Source of the DNA: Lepus europaeus
Taxonomy: Eukaryota > Chordata > Mammalia > Lagomorpha > Leporidae
NCBI RefSeq assembly: GCF_033115175.1
Contig: NC_084836.1
Span: 69,053,297-69,117,296, forward strand
Length of the DNA stretch: 64,000 bases
Direction of reading: 5' to 3'
Position 1 is the first letter of the stretch; each line of letters starts with the position of its first letter. This document shows, piece by piece, positions 1-12,000 of the stretch. The position numbers and the translations under genes are program-made. The notes below the pieces were generated by a model that ran no database searches, had not been told where the DNA came from, and saw only the letters and a list, made by a program, of their open reading frames with translations.

Positions 1-207
1 GGGAGAAGGACAACAGGTGACGGGCAGCCTGGGGAAGAGGGCCACACCTAGTCACATCTGTCTCCCAGAGCCTTGCATGTCCACACAGAGACAAGATAGG
101 AAGGCAAGGCTGTGTGCCCTCAGCAAATCAGAACTTTTCTTCTCAGTCTTCGCCTCACCATCTTAAAAATAGGTTGCAACGTGGTGGAGATCAAAGATCC
201 TGGGAAG
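1..207. other. Upstream flank of CSRNP2, no gene seen
   Basis: Unique-looking sequence before the first SINE. I see no splice-bounded open frame and no recognisable repeat. By human synteny the next gene to the left would be TFCP2, but none of its coding sequence is recognised here. Confidence 0.4.
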
Positions 208-480
208 AGGGGCTGGGGCCTACAGTGCTGGCATCCCATGTGGGCGCCGGTTCTAGTCCCCGCTGCTCCTCTTCCTATCCAGCTCTCTGCTGTGGCCTGG
301 GAAAACAGTGGAAGATGGCCCAAGTCCTCGGGCCCCTGCACCCGCGTGGGAGACCCAGAAGAACCTCCTGGCTCCTGGCTTTGGATCGGCGCAGCTCTGG
401 CCATTGTGGCCGACTGGGGAGTGAACCAGTGATGGAAGATCTCTCTCTCAGTAGCTCTGCCTTTCAATAAATCAACAAAA
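208..480 (+). mobile_element. C-SINE, 5'-truncated
   Basis: Plus-oriented rabbit C-SINE. It has the body from the 'gtgctggcatcccat' region through the 'ggcccaagtcctcgggcccctgcacc' region to a 'tttcaataaatc' tail, but lacks most of the tRNA-like head. It lies about 400 bases upstream of the CSRNP2 promoter. Confidence 0.85.
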
Positions 481-540
481 TTCTGGTAAGAGTTTCTGAA
501 AACGCCCAAGTGCACGATATACGCAGATCGTTCAAGAGAC

Positions 541-904
541 TGCTTCTATTTTCTCCTAACCGCGGGCGCGAGTTAAGGGGCATTACTGCGCTCCCAGGCC
601 ACGGGAGCCTGGCGCCGGCGAAGGGGGAGCTGCAGAGGAGAATTCGTCCTTGACCACGGCCGAGAGGCTTCCGTCGTGCGCTTCGCCTTCCCAGGGTCCG
701 CTGCCGCAGGGAGACGCCGGCGCGGAGCCCGCAGCGCGCGGCCCCAGGCTCCGGCTTCGCGGCCGTCGCCGCCCGCCGCTCCCAGCATGCTCCTGGGCGC
801 GGGGGGCAGGGGCGGGCCGCGCGAGACTCCATTTCCCAGCCTGCCCCGGGGCGCGGCCGGGACGTGCCGGCGCCTATAAGAGTCGGAGCGCTGCGGCCGG
901 AGCC
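541..904 (+). promoter_or_regulatory. CSRNP2: CSRNP2 CpG-island promoter
   Basis: Dense CpG and GC-rich sequence with GC boxes (for example around 801-817) and a TATA-like CTATAAGAG at 874-882, which would place a start near 905. The CpG island continues through exon 1 to about 1420. The link to CSRNP2 is inferred from position and from the splice donor at the end of exon 1. Confidence 0.7.
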
Positions 905-1154
905 TATTGTTAGCCGGAGCCGGGGCGGTTCTGGGCTTCTGCTGCCAGGGGCGCCCGCGTAGCCGGAGCCGCCCGCCCCCCGCCGCCTGCCGGCCGGCCT
1001 GCCCACTCGCCTTCCCTCCCCGCCCTGCCGCTCCGGGAGCTCCCCGACCGTCGCCCGGGACTCGCTCGCTCCTTCGTCCTTCGCACTCGGGCTAGGGCGG
1101 CGGCGGCGGGGGCGGCAGCGACCATCGCGGGAGGAGGCAGCTGCGGCGGGGCCG
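905..1154 (+). other. CSRNP2: CSRNP2 exon 1 (5' UTR, non-coding)
   Basis: Inferred first exon. Its start is set about 25-30 bases below the TATA-like box, and its end by the donor GCCG|GTAATG (GT at 1155-1156). No in-frame ATG links to the CSRNP2 protein, which starts in exon 2. The 5' limit is uncertain by tens of bases. Confidence 0.6.
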
Positions 1155-4100
1155 GTAATGGGCCTGGGGGTGCGGGGCGGAGGGTGCCGCCTCGTCCTTT
1201 CTCGGGCGGCTGTGTAGGAGTGGTCAAGCCCCGAGCCGCGCGGACGGAGGGGTCCGACTGAGGGAGGCTCGGACGGGAGCCGTCGCGGGGCGGAGAGCCA
1301 GGGCGCCGCCGGGAAGGGAGAGGCGTGGGAGCGAGCGAGGGGCGCCGAGGACCGGGGTAGCTCGGGGGGAGACCGATGGGCGGCCTGCAAGCCGGCGGGA
1401 TTGCGGAATGGAGTGGAGGATGATGTAGGATGGGAAGAGAAGGAAGGGGCGGGGGGGGATAGAGGAAAATGTGGGAGGAGTGGTTGGGAATTTGTGAGTA
1501 GCAGACAGGAAGGCATGGGGAAAGGCTGCAGGCGACTGGAATGAGCAGGGAGAAATGGGGTTCCGCAGGCGGCTTCGTTAAAGGGAGCTGGTGACTTGTC
1601 ATGTCCCTTCAGCCCCCCGGGTCCCTGGTGTCTCCCATTTTTTAAATTTTTTTTCTGGCGTTGTGTGGGAAAAATGAAAGCATCACTTGCCCTGGTTGCT
1701 GGCTTGATCTATTTTTTTTCATAGGCCCAAACACGCAGCCGACTGCCAGCCATCGCCTTTAGTGCTGTGGTCTTGGGTCTTCCTTTTTCAAGGGGCTTAG
1801 TATGACACACACAGCATGAGAGGGTAGAAGTTATCCCCCAGAGGGGGGGAACACTGTCCCCCTTCTCCTCCAGTTTTCAGTGCAAGGTAAATCCAAGTTG
1901 ATTCGGATTTTTCTTTTCTATACTTGCTTTCCATCTTGCTAATCTCCCAAACCAGGATGTTGGCGCGTGTGCGTGTGTGTGTGTATCCTTATCCTTGAGA
2001 GTTAATGCAGCATCATGTCCCAGTTCCCCCACAAAGATCTGTTTCCTCCACGTGACGGCCATTTAGACACGGAAAGCCAAATTCTAACCTTGGGTGTAGT
2101 GGATGGATACAATGAGTAGAGGTGGGGAGGGGTCTTTCTCTAGGTACCTGGCTTAAACGGGGGATTCTCACTTGAGTGCTTGATGAATTCATGATCCTCT
2201 GGTGATCCCAAGAACCCATGGATCCACAAAATTCACAGGATTTGAGAATCAACCCTAGAAACAGGACAGGCCCTTATGTTCAGGGTTTTTGGTAGGAGCA
2301 GCCAATAGAGGGTAGCCCGGGAGATCTTGCTAGGCATTCTGGCCTTTTGACCTTTGGCAGAAGGTTGGGTTCCAGTTGACGGGGAGAGGGGGAGACTTTC
2401 CTGGTGAGAGGGACCTTGTCTTATTATTTTGGGGTCAATTGAAGAAAGAGGTTTATGTAACCTAAACTTTGCAGATACGTTCTGCCTCCAGAAATTTTTC
2501 TTCCTGGGATGTTCCTCTTGCTAGTGTTACATATGCTGGGTTCTTTTGTTTGTTGCGATGGTTACAGGAAGCCTTCCGGGCCTGAAACCCTGAGTGCTAC
2601 AGTATAGATAAGATGTGTGTGTGTCATTTGGGGCTCGCCTCCTATCTGCTACATGCTGTGGATCTGAACTATTTCATGTACCTCTGGGAAATGTTCAGCA
2701 GAGAAACACTCAAGAAAAGATCATAAGGCACATAGCCAGACAGTGTCAGCTGGCCTTTCATTTTCACTGGCATTTAAAAGCTTTTATCGAGGCTTGCATT
2801 ATTTTCTCCCAAAAGCGTTTTATTGTTCGAGTTGGTCATTTTGACAGTTAACTGCCAGTTACGACCTGCGTTTCCAGTCTCACCTTGAATATTTCTCTGT
2901 GGGTTTAAGAGCTTGGCACATGACTCCTAAATGCATCTCTTCAACACGGTATTGAATAGTTGAGGGAGGTGAGCGTGACTTGATTTCTAGTTGTGGTTGG
3001 AAAGAGCATAAATTTGATGAATTTTTAAGTATGGAACCTATTCTAGTTATTACTGTTGCTCAATGGAAATAGATAGGAACTTTGTTCTTGGTGCCCAGTG
3101 GACATCTTAAACAAGTTCATTTCACACCAGGGTGTTGAACAGGGGAGAGCTGGGTTGAAATTTAAACAGACTGATTGTCAGGACAGAATAATGGATTTTA
3201 CAAAAATTATGGAGTTGATGTCAGCAAAAGCGATGCTAATGGATCCTGGGTAGGGTAAAGAGAGCCAGGGCTGTGGAGTCTCCGTGAGGGTTTTCCCGAG
3301 AGCCCTCCAAGTTAATGGAATAGTTAGATCATAGGTCAGTTTGCACATGACTTACACATAACCATAGATCTGATTCTTCTCCCACAGCTGAAGGAACCTA
3401 TTTTTCTTGTAGGTTTCACATCTTAGCAATCCTTTCTGTCCAGATAGTCTGGAGGGCAAGTGGGTGGTTAGGGGAGAATTTTAGCAACAAAGATGACTTC
3501 GGAGCAGACCTAAGCTCTTGGGGGGCTTACAGAGAAACCGTCAGAAGATAGACGACTGCGGGAAGCAAGGAGTGAGGTGGGCAATGAGCAGGCGGGCCCG
3601 TGTGCTTCCACCCTGAATCCCTGAGTGCTTCCAGGAGGAGCAGGAACTACTACCTGCAACTGCACTGGGCAGGGAGTGGGCGTTTGGTTTGGCCTGGTCT
3701 GCCCAGTTGGGGTATCTGGGTTCAGCGCCTGGCTCTGGCTCCAGCTTCCTCCTAGGGTGCACCCTGGGAGGCAGGGGTGATGGCTCAGGTGACTGGGGTT
3801 CTGCCACCCACGTGGGGGTGGGGGGTGGGTTTGAGTTTCCTGCTTCCCACTTCAGCTTGCCTCAGACCAGTTCATTGCAGGCATTCAGGGAGTGAACCAG
3901 CAGAGGGGAGCTGTGTGTGTGTGTGTGTGTGTGATGCTCTGGGTCTCACCGCCTCTCAGATAAAAAACAACAAAACAAAAATGGAAGCCCTTTCTAAGAA
4001 AGCAGATTTGCAGTGAAGCCTGAGTGCTCATGTGGTTGATGAGGTATTTATTAACTGGAGAAGAGAAAGTACATTTAAGTGATCACCGCTGGTCCGTCTC

Positions 4101-5854
4101 TTTAAATCCCACCCAATCACAAGGTCCCTTGCCCCATAATAGAATGGAGTGAGAGATTGGGTGATTCATAGGTATTTTTAAATCCGGTTAAAATCTGAAC
4201 CCATAAACAGACCTTGGCTTTCTTCATTCTTAACCATACCCAAAGATGTGACCTCTGACGATGAGATCAGTCACCTGAAAAACAGAAGTGATACTTGGAG
4301 CTCATTTTCAAATTTAATTACAATCCTTATCAAGCGCTTGGTTATTTTTTTTTTCCCCTCCCTGGCCAAATTTATTTCAGGAATGTGCTTGTCTGAGACT
4401 TACCATGGCTGAGGCTTCTTGGGTTCCTTATAGGCTCTTCATGCAGAATTCTGAGGAGCTCTGGACAGACAGATTAGGAACTGGCTGGCTTTGCAGAGCT
4501 GAGCCAGGAGACAGCATCCAGAAAAAAGCAGCTCTGTGGCAGGCATCTCGCGACACCACAGTGTATTCTGGGGAGCTGCCCTGCCGTGGTGCGGCCCTGT
4601 CGTCGCTCTGGGTAGTGTTGTTATTCCTGCTGCATAATTAGCAACCCGTGAGATCATAGTCTGGGGAGATTCTGGCATTAGCGGAGGCCCCATACCTCAT
4701 CACACGTGGCTGCGGCTCTAAAAGCATTTCTACCGAGCAGATTCACGTCCTGCCTGGAACCTCCTTCCGAAGGCAGAGAGTGAGAACGCTGCGTCCCGGT
4801 GCAGTGGACCCTTGGCGTCCTTGCTCGCTTGGCAGCGAGGGGACACCCCTGCCTGCCGTACTCACATACCCAGAGTCAGTTGTCACTTTTTGGCTGTTTA
4901 CGGTGCCCTGGATGGTTTCCTGACAGAGGGCAAAGGCAGAAATGGCGCAGCTCCTTCGCATGCAGGATGGGGGTTGACCGGAGGGGAACTCTGTTAATGC
5001 GGCACCAGGACACTGGGCAAGAGTCTGGGTTTTGAAGCCAGTACGTATTCTAATCTTGGGTCCATTCTTCAGAGCCACGTGTGACCTTTTTAGGAACCCG
5101 GTGGGCCACTTTACCCTGGGGAAGATGTGGGTAAAGGGTTTTTCCTGACTGCCAGTGTTCTTCAGATTTGAGAGCCCGTAACAGCATTTCCCAAAGAATG
5201 TTCCAAGGATTATCTGCCCCCCTAAAATACTTTGGTAACAGTGGGTTCCATAAGCAGACCTGTAAAATACTGCATTCTGTGTTTTCTCCAAGCCTTCACG
5301 GTGCTCGGTAGTGTATTAGAAGCTCTAAGAGATTCCATCGTGAGCAGTTTTCTAAGCTGTTTTGACACAGCAGCCCGATTCCCATGTGAAAGCTATTAAT
5401 ATCCTTGGATGCAGCGTATTTAAGGTACACACTTTGGGAAACGCCAGGCTATATTCTCACTAGGAAAAATAATTGGGTCTAGTCTCGGTTCGGGCAAAGC
5501 CTGTTTCTACCTGTGATCCCTTGTCCCTCCCACTGGCCCCACGGAGAGCACTCATGTGTGATCCGAAGGGCATCTACTCTTCTCCCTGGGCTGGGGCAGC
5601 CCGGAGCCCAGCTGGTTGGAACCAAGGCCCTCCCTCCATGGGGAAGGGTGCTGCTGCTGCTACTACTGTCTCATTATTTTAAGAGTGATTGAGACCAGAG
5701 GGGCAGAGGGGAAGGAGGAGGAGGATGCTGGCTGGAATGACCTCAGTGCTGGGTCAGGTGCTTTGTTTCTGCAGTTAGAGAGCGCTGCGTTTGTAGACTT
5801 GGGAGGGGGTGTGTCTTCAGACAGAGATACTGACTCCTGTTTTCCCCTGGGCAG
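1155..5854 (+). other. CSRNP2: CSRNP2 intron 1
   Basis: A 4.7-kb intron between donor 1155 and acceptor 'tttcccctgggcag' ending at 5854. It is mostly unique sequence, with a (GT)n stretch near 1968-1984 and one old C-SINE at about 3695-3985. No further exon was recognised. Confidence 0.6.
3695..3985 (+). mobile_element. Old, diverged C-SINE-type element
   Basis: A diverged plus-oriented SINE. It shows 'gtatctgggttcagcgcctggctctggctccagcttcct', 'gcattcagggagtgaaccagcag' and a final 'ctctcagataaaaaaca' tail in the usual order. A (GT)n run at about 3909-3931 replaces the pyrimidine tract. Confidence 0.7.
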
Positions 5855-6091
5855 AATCCTAATGCTCCTGGCTAGCTGGCGGTGAGCTGGGGCTTTGGAG
5901 CCAACGTGGTGGGCTCTCCAAGGAAACCCCTTTGAAACCAATGGATGCTTTCACGGGCTCGGGTCTCAAGAGGAAGTTTGATGATGTGGATGTGGGCTCA
6001 TCCGTGTCCAACTCAGATGATGAGATCTCCAGCAGCGACAGCGCGGACAGCTGCGACAGCCTCAACCCTCCGACGACTGCCAGCTTCACAC
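5855..6091 (+). CDS. CSRNP2: CSRNP2 exon 2 (coding from 5941)
   Basis: The acceptor is at 'ccctgggcag' (AG 5853-5854) and the donor is CACAC|GTGAGT. There are 86 bases of 5' UTR, then 151 coding bases ending in phase 1 after TASFT. The TTG at 5932 is in frame, but the ATG at 5941 matches the family start. Confidence 0.93.
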
Positions 6092-9000
6092 GTGAGTGGG
6101 GGGCGGCACCCACTCTCCCCAAGCAGGAGCTCCCCGGTGCCGCTCTTGGGAGAGCTTCTGTCCGACAGCTTGCGATTTGCCTTTGGGGGGCTTCATGGCT
6201 CTAGTAGTGGAGGCTGACATCTGATGGGCTGATTCGACTTGCGTTGTGGTTTGTGCATCCCCAGAGTGGGTTGAATTAGACTGAAGAAGGAAGAGCCCAA
6301 GATTCTGCCATCACCCCATCCAGGTCCCTTAGAGTTCCAGGAAACTGTGGCTCCACCCCCAGCAGGACGTAAATATTTCCTGCCTGGACAACCAGGGCAA
6401 CTCCACATTTCTTCATTCTTTTGGCTCGGTTAGTTCTTGGAAAGAACCTCTGATAACTCTAGGTTGGGATCACCCATAGGCCAAATCTGGCCTACTGCCT
6501 GTTTTTATGAATAAAGTTTTATTGAGACACAGTCCTACCCTGTGTCTTACGATTGTTCTCATGCCACAGCAGCAGAGCTGAGAAGCTGCAGCAGAGACCT
6601 CATGGCCTATACATCCTCAATGCACTGTCTGACCTTTAACAGAAAAACTCCAGCCTCCTCTGCTAGCCATCAGGTTCTCCCCAGTAGCATTTTCTGTTAT
6701 GATAGAAATGTTCTGTGTCTGCTGTTGTCCACTAGTAGCCGTTAACCACATGTGGCTTTGGAGCATCTGAAGTATGGTTAATGTAACTGAGGAGTTGAAT
6801 TTTTAATTTTAAATTAAATTAATTTTAGTTTTAATGAGCTTACACTAGCCTCATATGGCTAGTAGCTCCTGTTTTGTGGATTGTTAAATTCCGAACAGCT
6901 TACCTAGAGATTCTCTTCCTTTCTGATGTCTAAAAATAGGTTTTGTGGTCATCTGTTCAGGAGAAGTCAGCTGGGAGGCAGGGGTAGGAACCAGCTGAGG
7001 TTCAAGATCTCTTCCAACTGTGTGTTTATGATGCAGAAGTATTAGGAAGTCCTCTAGATCCACGAGAACATTTGAAGAGGAGCTGGGAGCCAAGATGGAG
7101 ATGGGGTGGAGAGACCCCCCGTGGGCCAGGCTGGTTAACAGCGCCTGTCTGTGTTCCCTTCTCAGCCACCTCCATCCTGAAGCGGCAGAAGCAGCTGCGG
7201 AGGAAGAATGTCCGCTTTGACCAGGTGACTGTGTACTACTTCGCCCGGCGCCAGGGTTTCACCAGTGTGCCCAGCCAGGGCGGGAGCTCCCTGGGCATGG
7301 CCCAGCGCCATAACTCTGTACGTAGCTACACGCTCTGTGAGTTTGCGCAGGAGCAGGAGGTGAACCATCGGGAGATTCTGCGTGAGCACCTGAAGGAGGA
7401 GAAACTCCATGCCAAGAAAATGAAGGTACCTAAGGGGTGCGGGATCTGGTTCTGCACCTGGGCTAAGCTGAAGTGGGAAGCCATGAAGGTCCACTGATTT
7501 TTGTTTGTTTGGTTGGTTGGTTGGTCTTCCTTTAATCGAGAGGGAGAGAGACAGAGAAAGAGGCAGGAAGAAAGAGCTCCCATATGCCAGCTCACTCCCC
7601 AAATGCCTACAGTGGCCCAGACTGGGCAGGGGCCGAAGCTGGGACCTCAGTCCGGGCCTCGCATGTGGGTGGCAGGAATCCAGTCACTGAGCCAACATTG
7701 CTGCTTCCCAGGGTCTGCATTAGCCGGAAGCTGGAGTCAGGAGCCAGAGCCGGGAATTGAACCCAGGCCTTCCACTGGGAGGTGAGCGTCCTAACTCCTA
7801 GGCTGAATACCCAGTTCCAAGGTCCATTGAGCTTTGCTGTGACTGCTGCCCTCGGCCTACAGAGATTCTAGATCTTTGTAATGAGATGTCTCCGATGTGG
7901 ACTCAAATCCGAGTAGTAAGATTGCCTTCTCTGGTGGAGCTGTCTACCAGAGAGAGCAAGATGGCTTCCTTGGAATTCTCTCTTTGCTCCCAACGCTCCA
8001 AATGATTGTTTTTTTAAATTTAAGTTTAATACGTCATTATGTGAAAGCATCCATGTCTGCCACTTCTAGAACCCAAGGGAGCACAGTTTTCAATTTCTTG
8101 TCAAATGATTGTCCTTGACCAGATACGTAGACTAGATTTTTGAACCTTTCACATTCTTTTTTTTTTTTTTTTAAGATTTATTTATTTATTTGAAAGTCAG
8201 AGTTACACACACACACACACACTCACACACAGATGTCTTCCATTCGCTGGTTCACTCCCCAGTTGGTTGCAACGGCCGGAGCTGCGCCGATCCAAAGTCA
8301 GGAACCAGGAACGTCTTCTGGGTCTCCCATGTAGCTACAGGGGCCCAAGGACTTGAGCCATCTTGTACTGCTTTCCCAGGCCACAGCAGAGAACTGGATC
8401 GGAAGTGGAGAAGCTGAGATGCCAGCACTGCAGGTGGCGGCTTTACCCACTACGCCGCAGCACTGGCCCCTTCACGTTCTTTGAAAGGATCTTTCTGTAT
8501 CCCCTGTCACCCCTAGGTGATTGTTTCTGGGGCAAACGACAGTCTTACCAAAGAGTTCTTGTGGTGTGGCACTGTGCTGGCCATCTCTGCAGCACCAGCA
8601 CGTCACGTTTCAGAGAAAGGTGCTGAGAGAAGAGCCGTCTCAGGTGGCTCTAGTCACCCATTGACTACAGCACGGTTTGCCAAGCACAGCCGTGATTTGC
8701 ACCAGTCCTCGCAAATGGCGCCCACCCCTGCCCCAAGTTCCTGGTTCCAAATTTGAAGAACACAGCCTCAAGCCCAGCCAGGTTTCTTTTGGCCCAGAGT
8801 GTGCTGACCCATATTAAAATAGGTGGCTGCATGTCTTGCAGGGTTTGTCAGGGAGACGCGCCAGAATGTTGGTGGGGTTGGACAGCTCGTGGCAGGGGGT
8901 GTAGACCGCCCAGGTCTCATTCCTCGCTCCCCGAGAGCTCTGGCTTGGCTCCGCGCAGCCTCCTCCCAAAGCCTCCACCTGTTTTTCTAACTGGACTCAC

Positions 9001-12000
9001 ATTTGGGCTTCCTTTTTCTTCCGAGGAATTCTACCACTGACCTATTGCTGTCCTGCTGCCATAGCAACAGCTGGGCAAATAAACAGTGGCCTCTTGGGTC
9101 CCAGGGAAGCCCTTCATCCTTTTTTCCTAGAAGAAGACTCCTTTCTTTTAGATCTTGCAGAGGAATAATCTGTTAAAACAGAGTTTCTGCCCCCCACCCC
9201 ATCCTCCCCAGCCCCGCCGCCAGAAGTCATCCTAGCAAGAAAGCCAGGCGGGCCCAAGACTGAGGTCAGGATGTCCAGTGAGCACCAGCAATGGTGGTTT
9301 CTTTCTTTCTTTCTTTTTTGACAGGCAGAGTGGACAGTGAGAGAGAGAGAGACAGAGAGAAAGGTCTTTCTTTGCCGTTGGTTCACCCTCCAATGGCCGG
9401 CGCACCATGCTGATCCAAAGCCAGGAGCCAGGTGCTTCTCCTGGTCTCCCATGGGGTGCAGGGCCCAAGTCTTGGGCCATCCTCCACTGCACTCCCGGGC
9501 CACAGCAGAGAGCTGGCCTGGAAGAGGGGCAACCGGGACAGAATCCGGCGCCCTGACCAGAACTAGAACCTGATGTGCTGGCGCCGCAGGCGGAGGATTA
9601 GCCTATTGAGCTGCGGCGCCGGCCATCAATGGTGGTTTCTAACAGCTTTATTTGTGGAAAGGAAACCCTGCTTCACTTTCCCCATAGATTGATTTAAAAA
9701 TTTATTTGAAAGTCAGAGTTACACAGGGAGAGAAGGAGAGGCAGAGAGAGAGAGGGAGAAAGAGAGGTCTTCCATCCGCTGGTTCACTCCCCAATTGGCC
9801 ACAATGGCCGGAACTGCGCAGATCAGGAGCCAGGAGCTTCTTCTGGGTCTCCCATGCAGGGGCCCAAGGACTTGGGCCATCTTCTACTGCTTTCCCAGGC
9901 CACAGCAGAGAGCTGGATCAGAAGAGGAGCAGCTTGGATTAGAACTGGCGCCCCTAGAGGATGCCAACGCTTCAGGCCAGGGCATTAACCCGCTGCGCCA
10001 CAGCGCCGGCCCTGATTTTCTACTTTTATGATTTTTTTTTATTCACATGGAATTCATGATCACGATTGGTACTGATAGGGAATATAACTTTTTTCCCAAA
10101 GAGTACACAGTTGTCCCAGTGATTAGATGACTTTGTCCTTACTGATCTGAAATGTCACTGCTATCCCATGTTAAGCTCTCATATGCGGCTGCTTCACAAG
10201 GTTTGTGGGAAAATGGAATTAAAAGACCAGTTGATGGGTGGGTGTTTGGCGTCGTGGTGAAGACACTTGTTGGGAAGTCTGTATCCCATATTGGAGGATC
10301 TGGGTTTGATCCCCAGCTCCAGATCCCAGATCCTGATTCCAGCTTCCTGAGAGGCGGTGTTGATTGTGCACATAATTGAGTTCTTGTCACCCACTTGGGA
10401 GACCTGGATTGGGTTCCAGCTCCTTGCTTATATATCACTGGGGCTGTTGGTATTCAGGGAGCAAACCAATGCATGGAAGCTCTCGCTGTCTCTCAAACTC
10501 AGAAAAAAAATTTTTTTTGTTCTTAAAAATGTGTATTTTGGTGTAAATAATTTTTGAAATCCATGCATATGACGGGTCTTTGTGCATAAAAAAAAAAAAA
10601 AAAAAAAACTTGTATGTGGATTTCAGACCTTTTTTTGGACCAAAATAAACTGAAGGTTTTGAAGTCCCTTCGTGTCTGCATGGGTTGCTAACTATGGCAT
10701 CCATGATCTCTTTGCTTTGAGCGAGAGGACAGCAGGGAGGAGGGTGATGAGGACGGCAGCCCTGGTGTCCAAGACTGGAGCAAGCCGGCCTGCTTGTATA
10801 CAAATTCTAGACTAGGGAAGCCCCAGAAGCTCTTCTTCTGTCCTGCTCTCCACTAGCACAAAACAAATAAACAAACAAAGCAGCCAGGCTTGTTATCCAG
10901 GTATCTTGCATCACATCTCTCTCAGGAGCTGGTCCTTTACCAGCACTCGTGGGGGTGGGGGTGGGGGTGGGGTGGCTGATGAAATAAGCCTGAGGCCCCA
11001 GCCCCTTGGCTTTCATCCTGCTAGCAGCTTCCAGAGCCCGAGGGATTGTAAGGCCTCATTTTCTTTACCTGAATTCCCTGATGCATTTCCAGAATGTATT
11101 CAGCCATGGCTTGGCTTCAATGGGGCCTTCCACTGAGATTCAGCCTGGAGCACTCCCAATTCCTGCCTTGCATACCCCAGTATTATTATTATTTTAAAGG
11201 CAGAGAGAGGGAGAGGGAGGGAGGGAGGAAGGAAGGGGTCGATCTTCCATCTGCTGGCTCACGCCCCAAATAACCACAACAGCTGGAGCTGTGCCAATCC
11301 GGAGCCAGGAGCTTCTTCCGGGTCTCTCGTGTGGGTGCAGGGACCCAAGGACTTGGGCCATCTTCTACTGCTTTCCCAGGCCATAGCAGAGAACTGGATC
11401 GGAAGTGGAGCATCCAGGACTCAAACTGGTGCCCATATAGGATGCCAGCACTGCAGGCAGCGGCTTTACCCGCTACGCCATGGTGCTGCCCCCAGCCCCA
11501 GTATTATTCATATCACTCTACCTCACTTTACTTCAACTGAAGGAGAAAGACTACTGTTAGTAATTTTTTTTCTCCTTTTCCCAACCAAACGAAGCCCTTC
11601 TGGGCCTGCCTTGTGAAGATCCAGGGTCACTGATGATAAATTAGTAGTCTTGTCCTCCACCTGAATGTGGTTTTCCCCAGAAGGTACTTTTTAGGGCATT
11701 TTGCAAGGTTGCCTGTGTATATCCATGGTTGTGTGTGTAGGTTTAGTGCGGCCCTGGATGGCCACTAGGGGGAGACTCGGAGTTGCTGCTGCCCAGGAGG
11801 CCTTACCCTTCTCCATCTCCTGGCAGCTGACCAAGAACGGGACGGTGGAGTCGGTGGAGGCGGACGGCCTGACGCTGGATGATGTCTCGGATGAAGACAT
11901 CGATGTGGAGAACGTGGAGGTGGACGACTACTTCTTCCTGCAGCCTCTGCCCACGAAGCGGCGGCGGGCCCTGCTCAGGGCCTCTGGGGTCCATCGCATT

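Larger units (their letters stand above)
7426..11826 (+). other. CSRNP2: CSRNP2 intron 3
   Basis: A 4.4-kb intron carrying six C-SINEs, five of them antisense to the gene. There is also a poly-A run near 10588-10607, a GGGGGT repeat near 10948-10971 and a MITE-like fragment at about 10525-10680. Confidence 0.85.

Noticed and set aside
464-1602. Long minus-strand open frames (up to 350 codons) over the CSRNP2 promoter
   Set aside because: They lie in CpG-island sequence where stop codons are rare. The translations are low-complexity Pro/Ser/Arg-rich, and the plus strand explains the region as promoter and exon 1.
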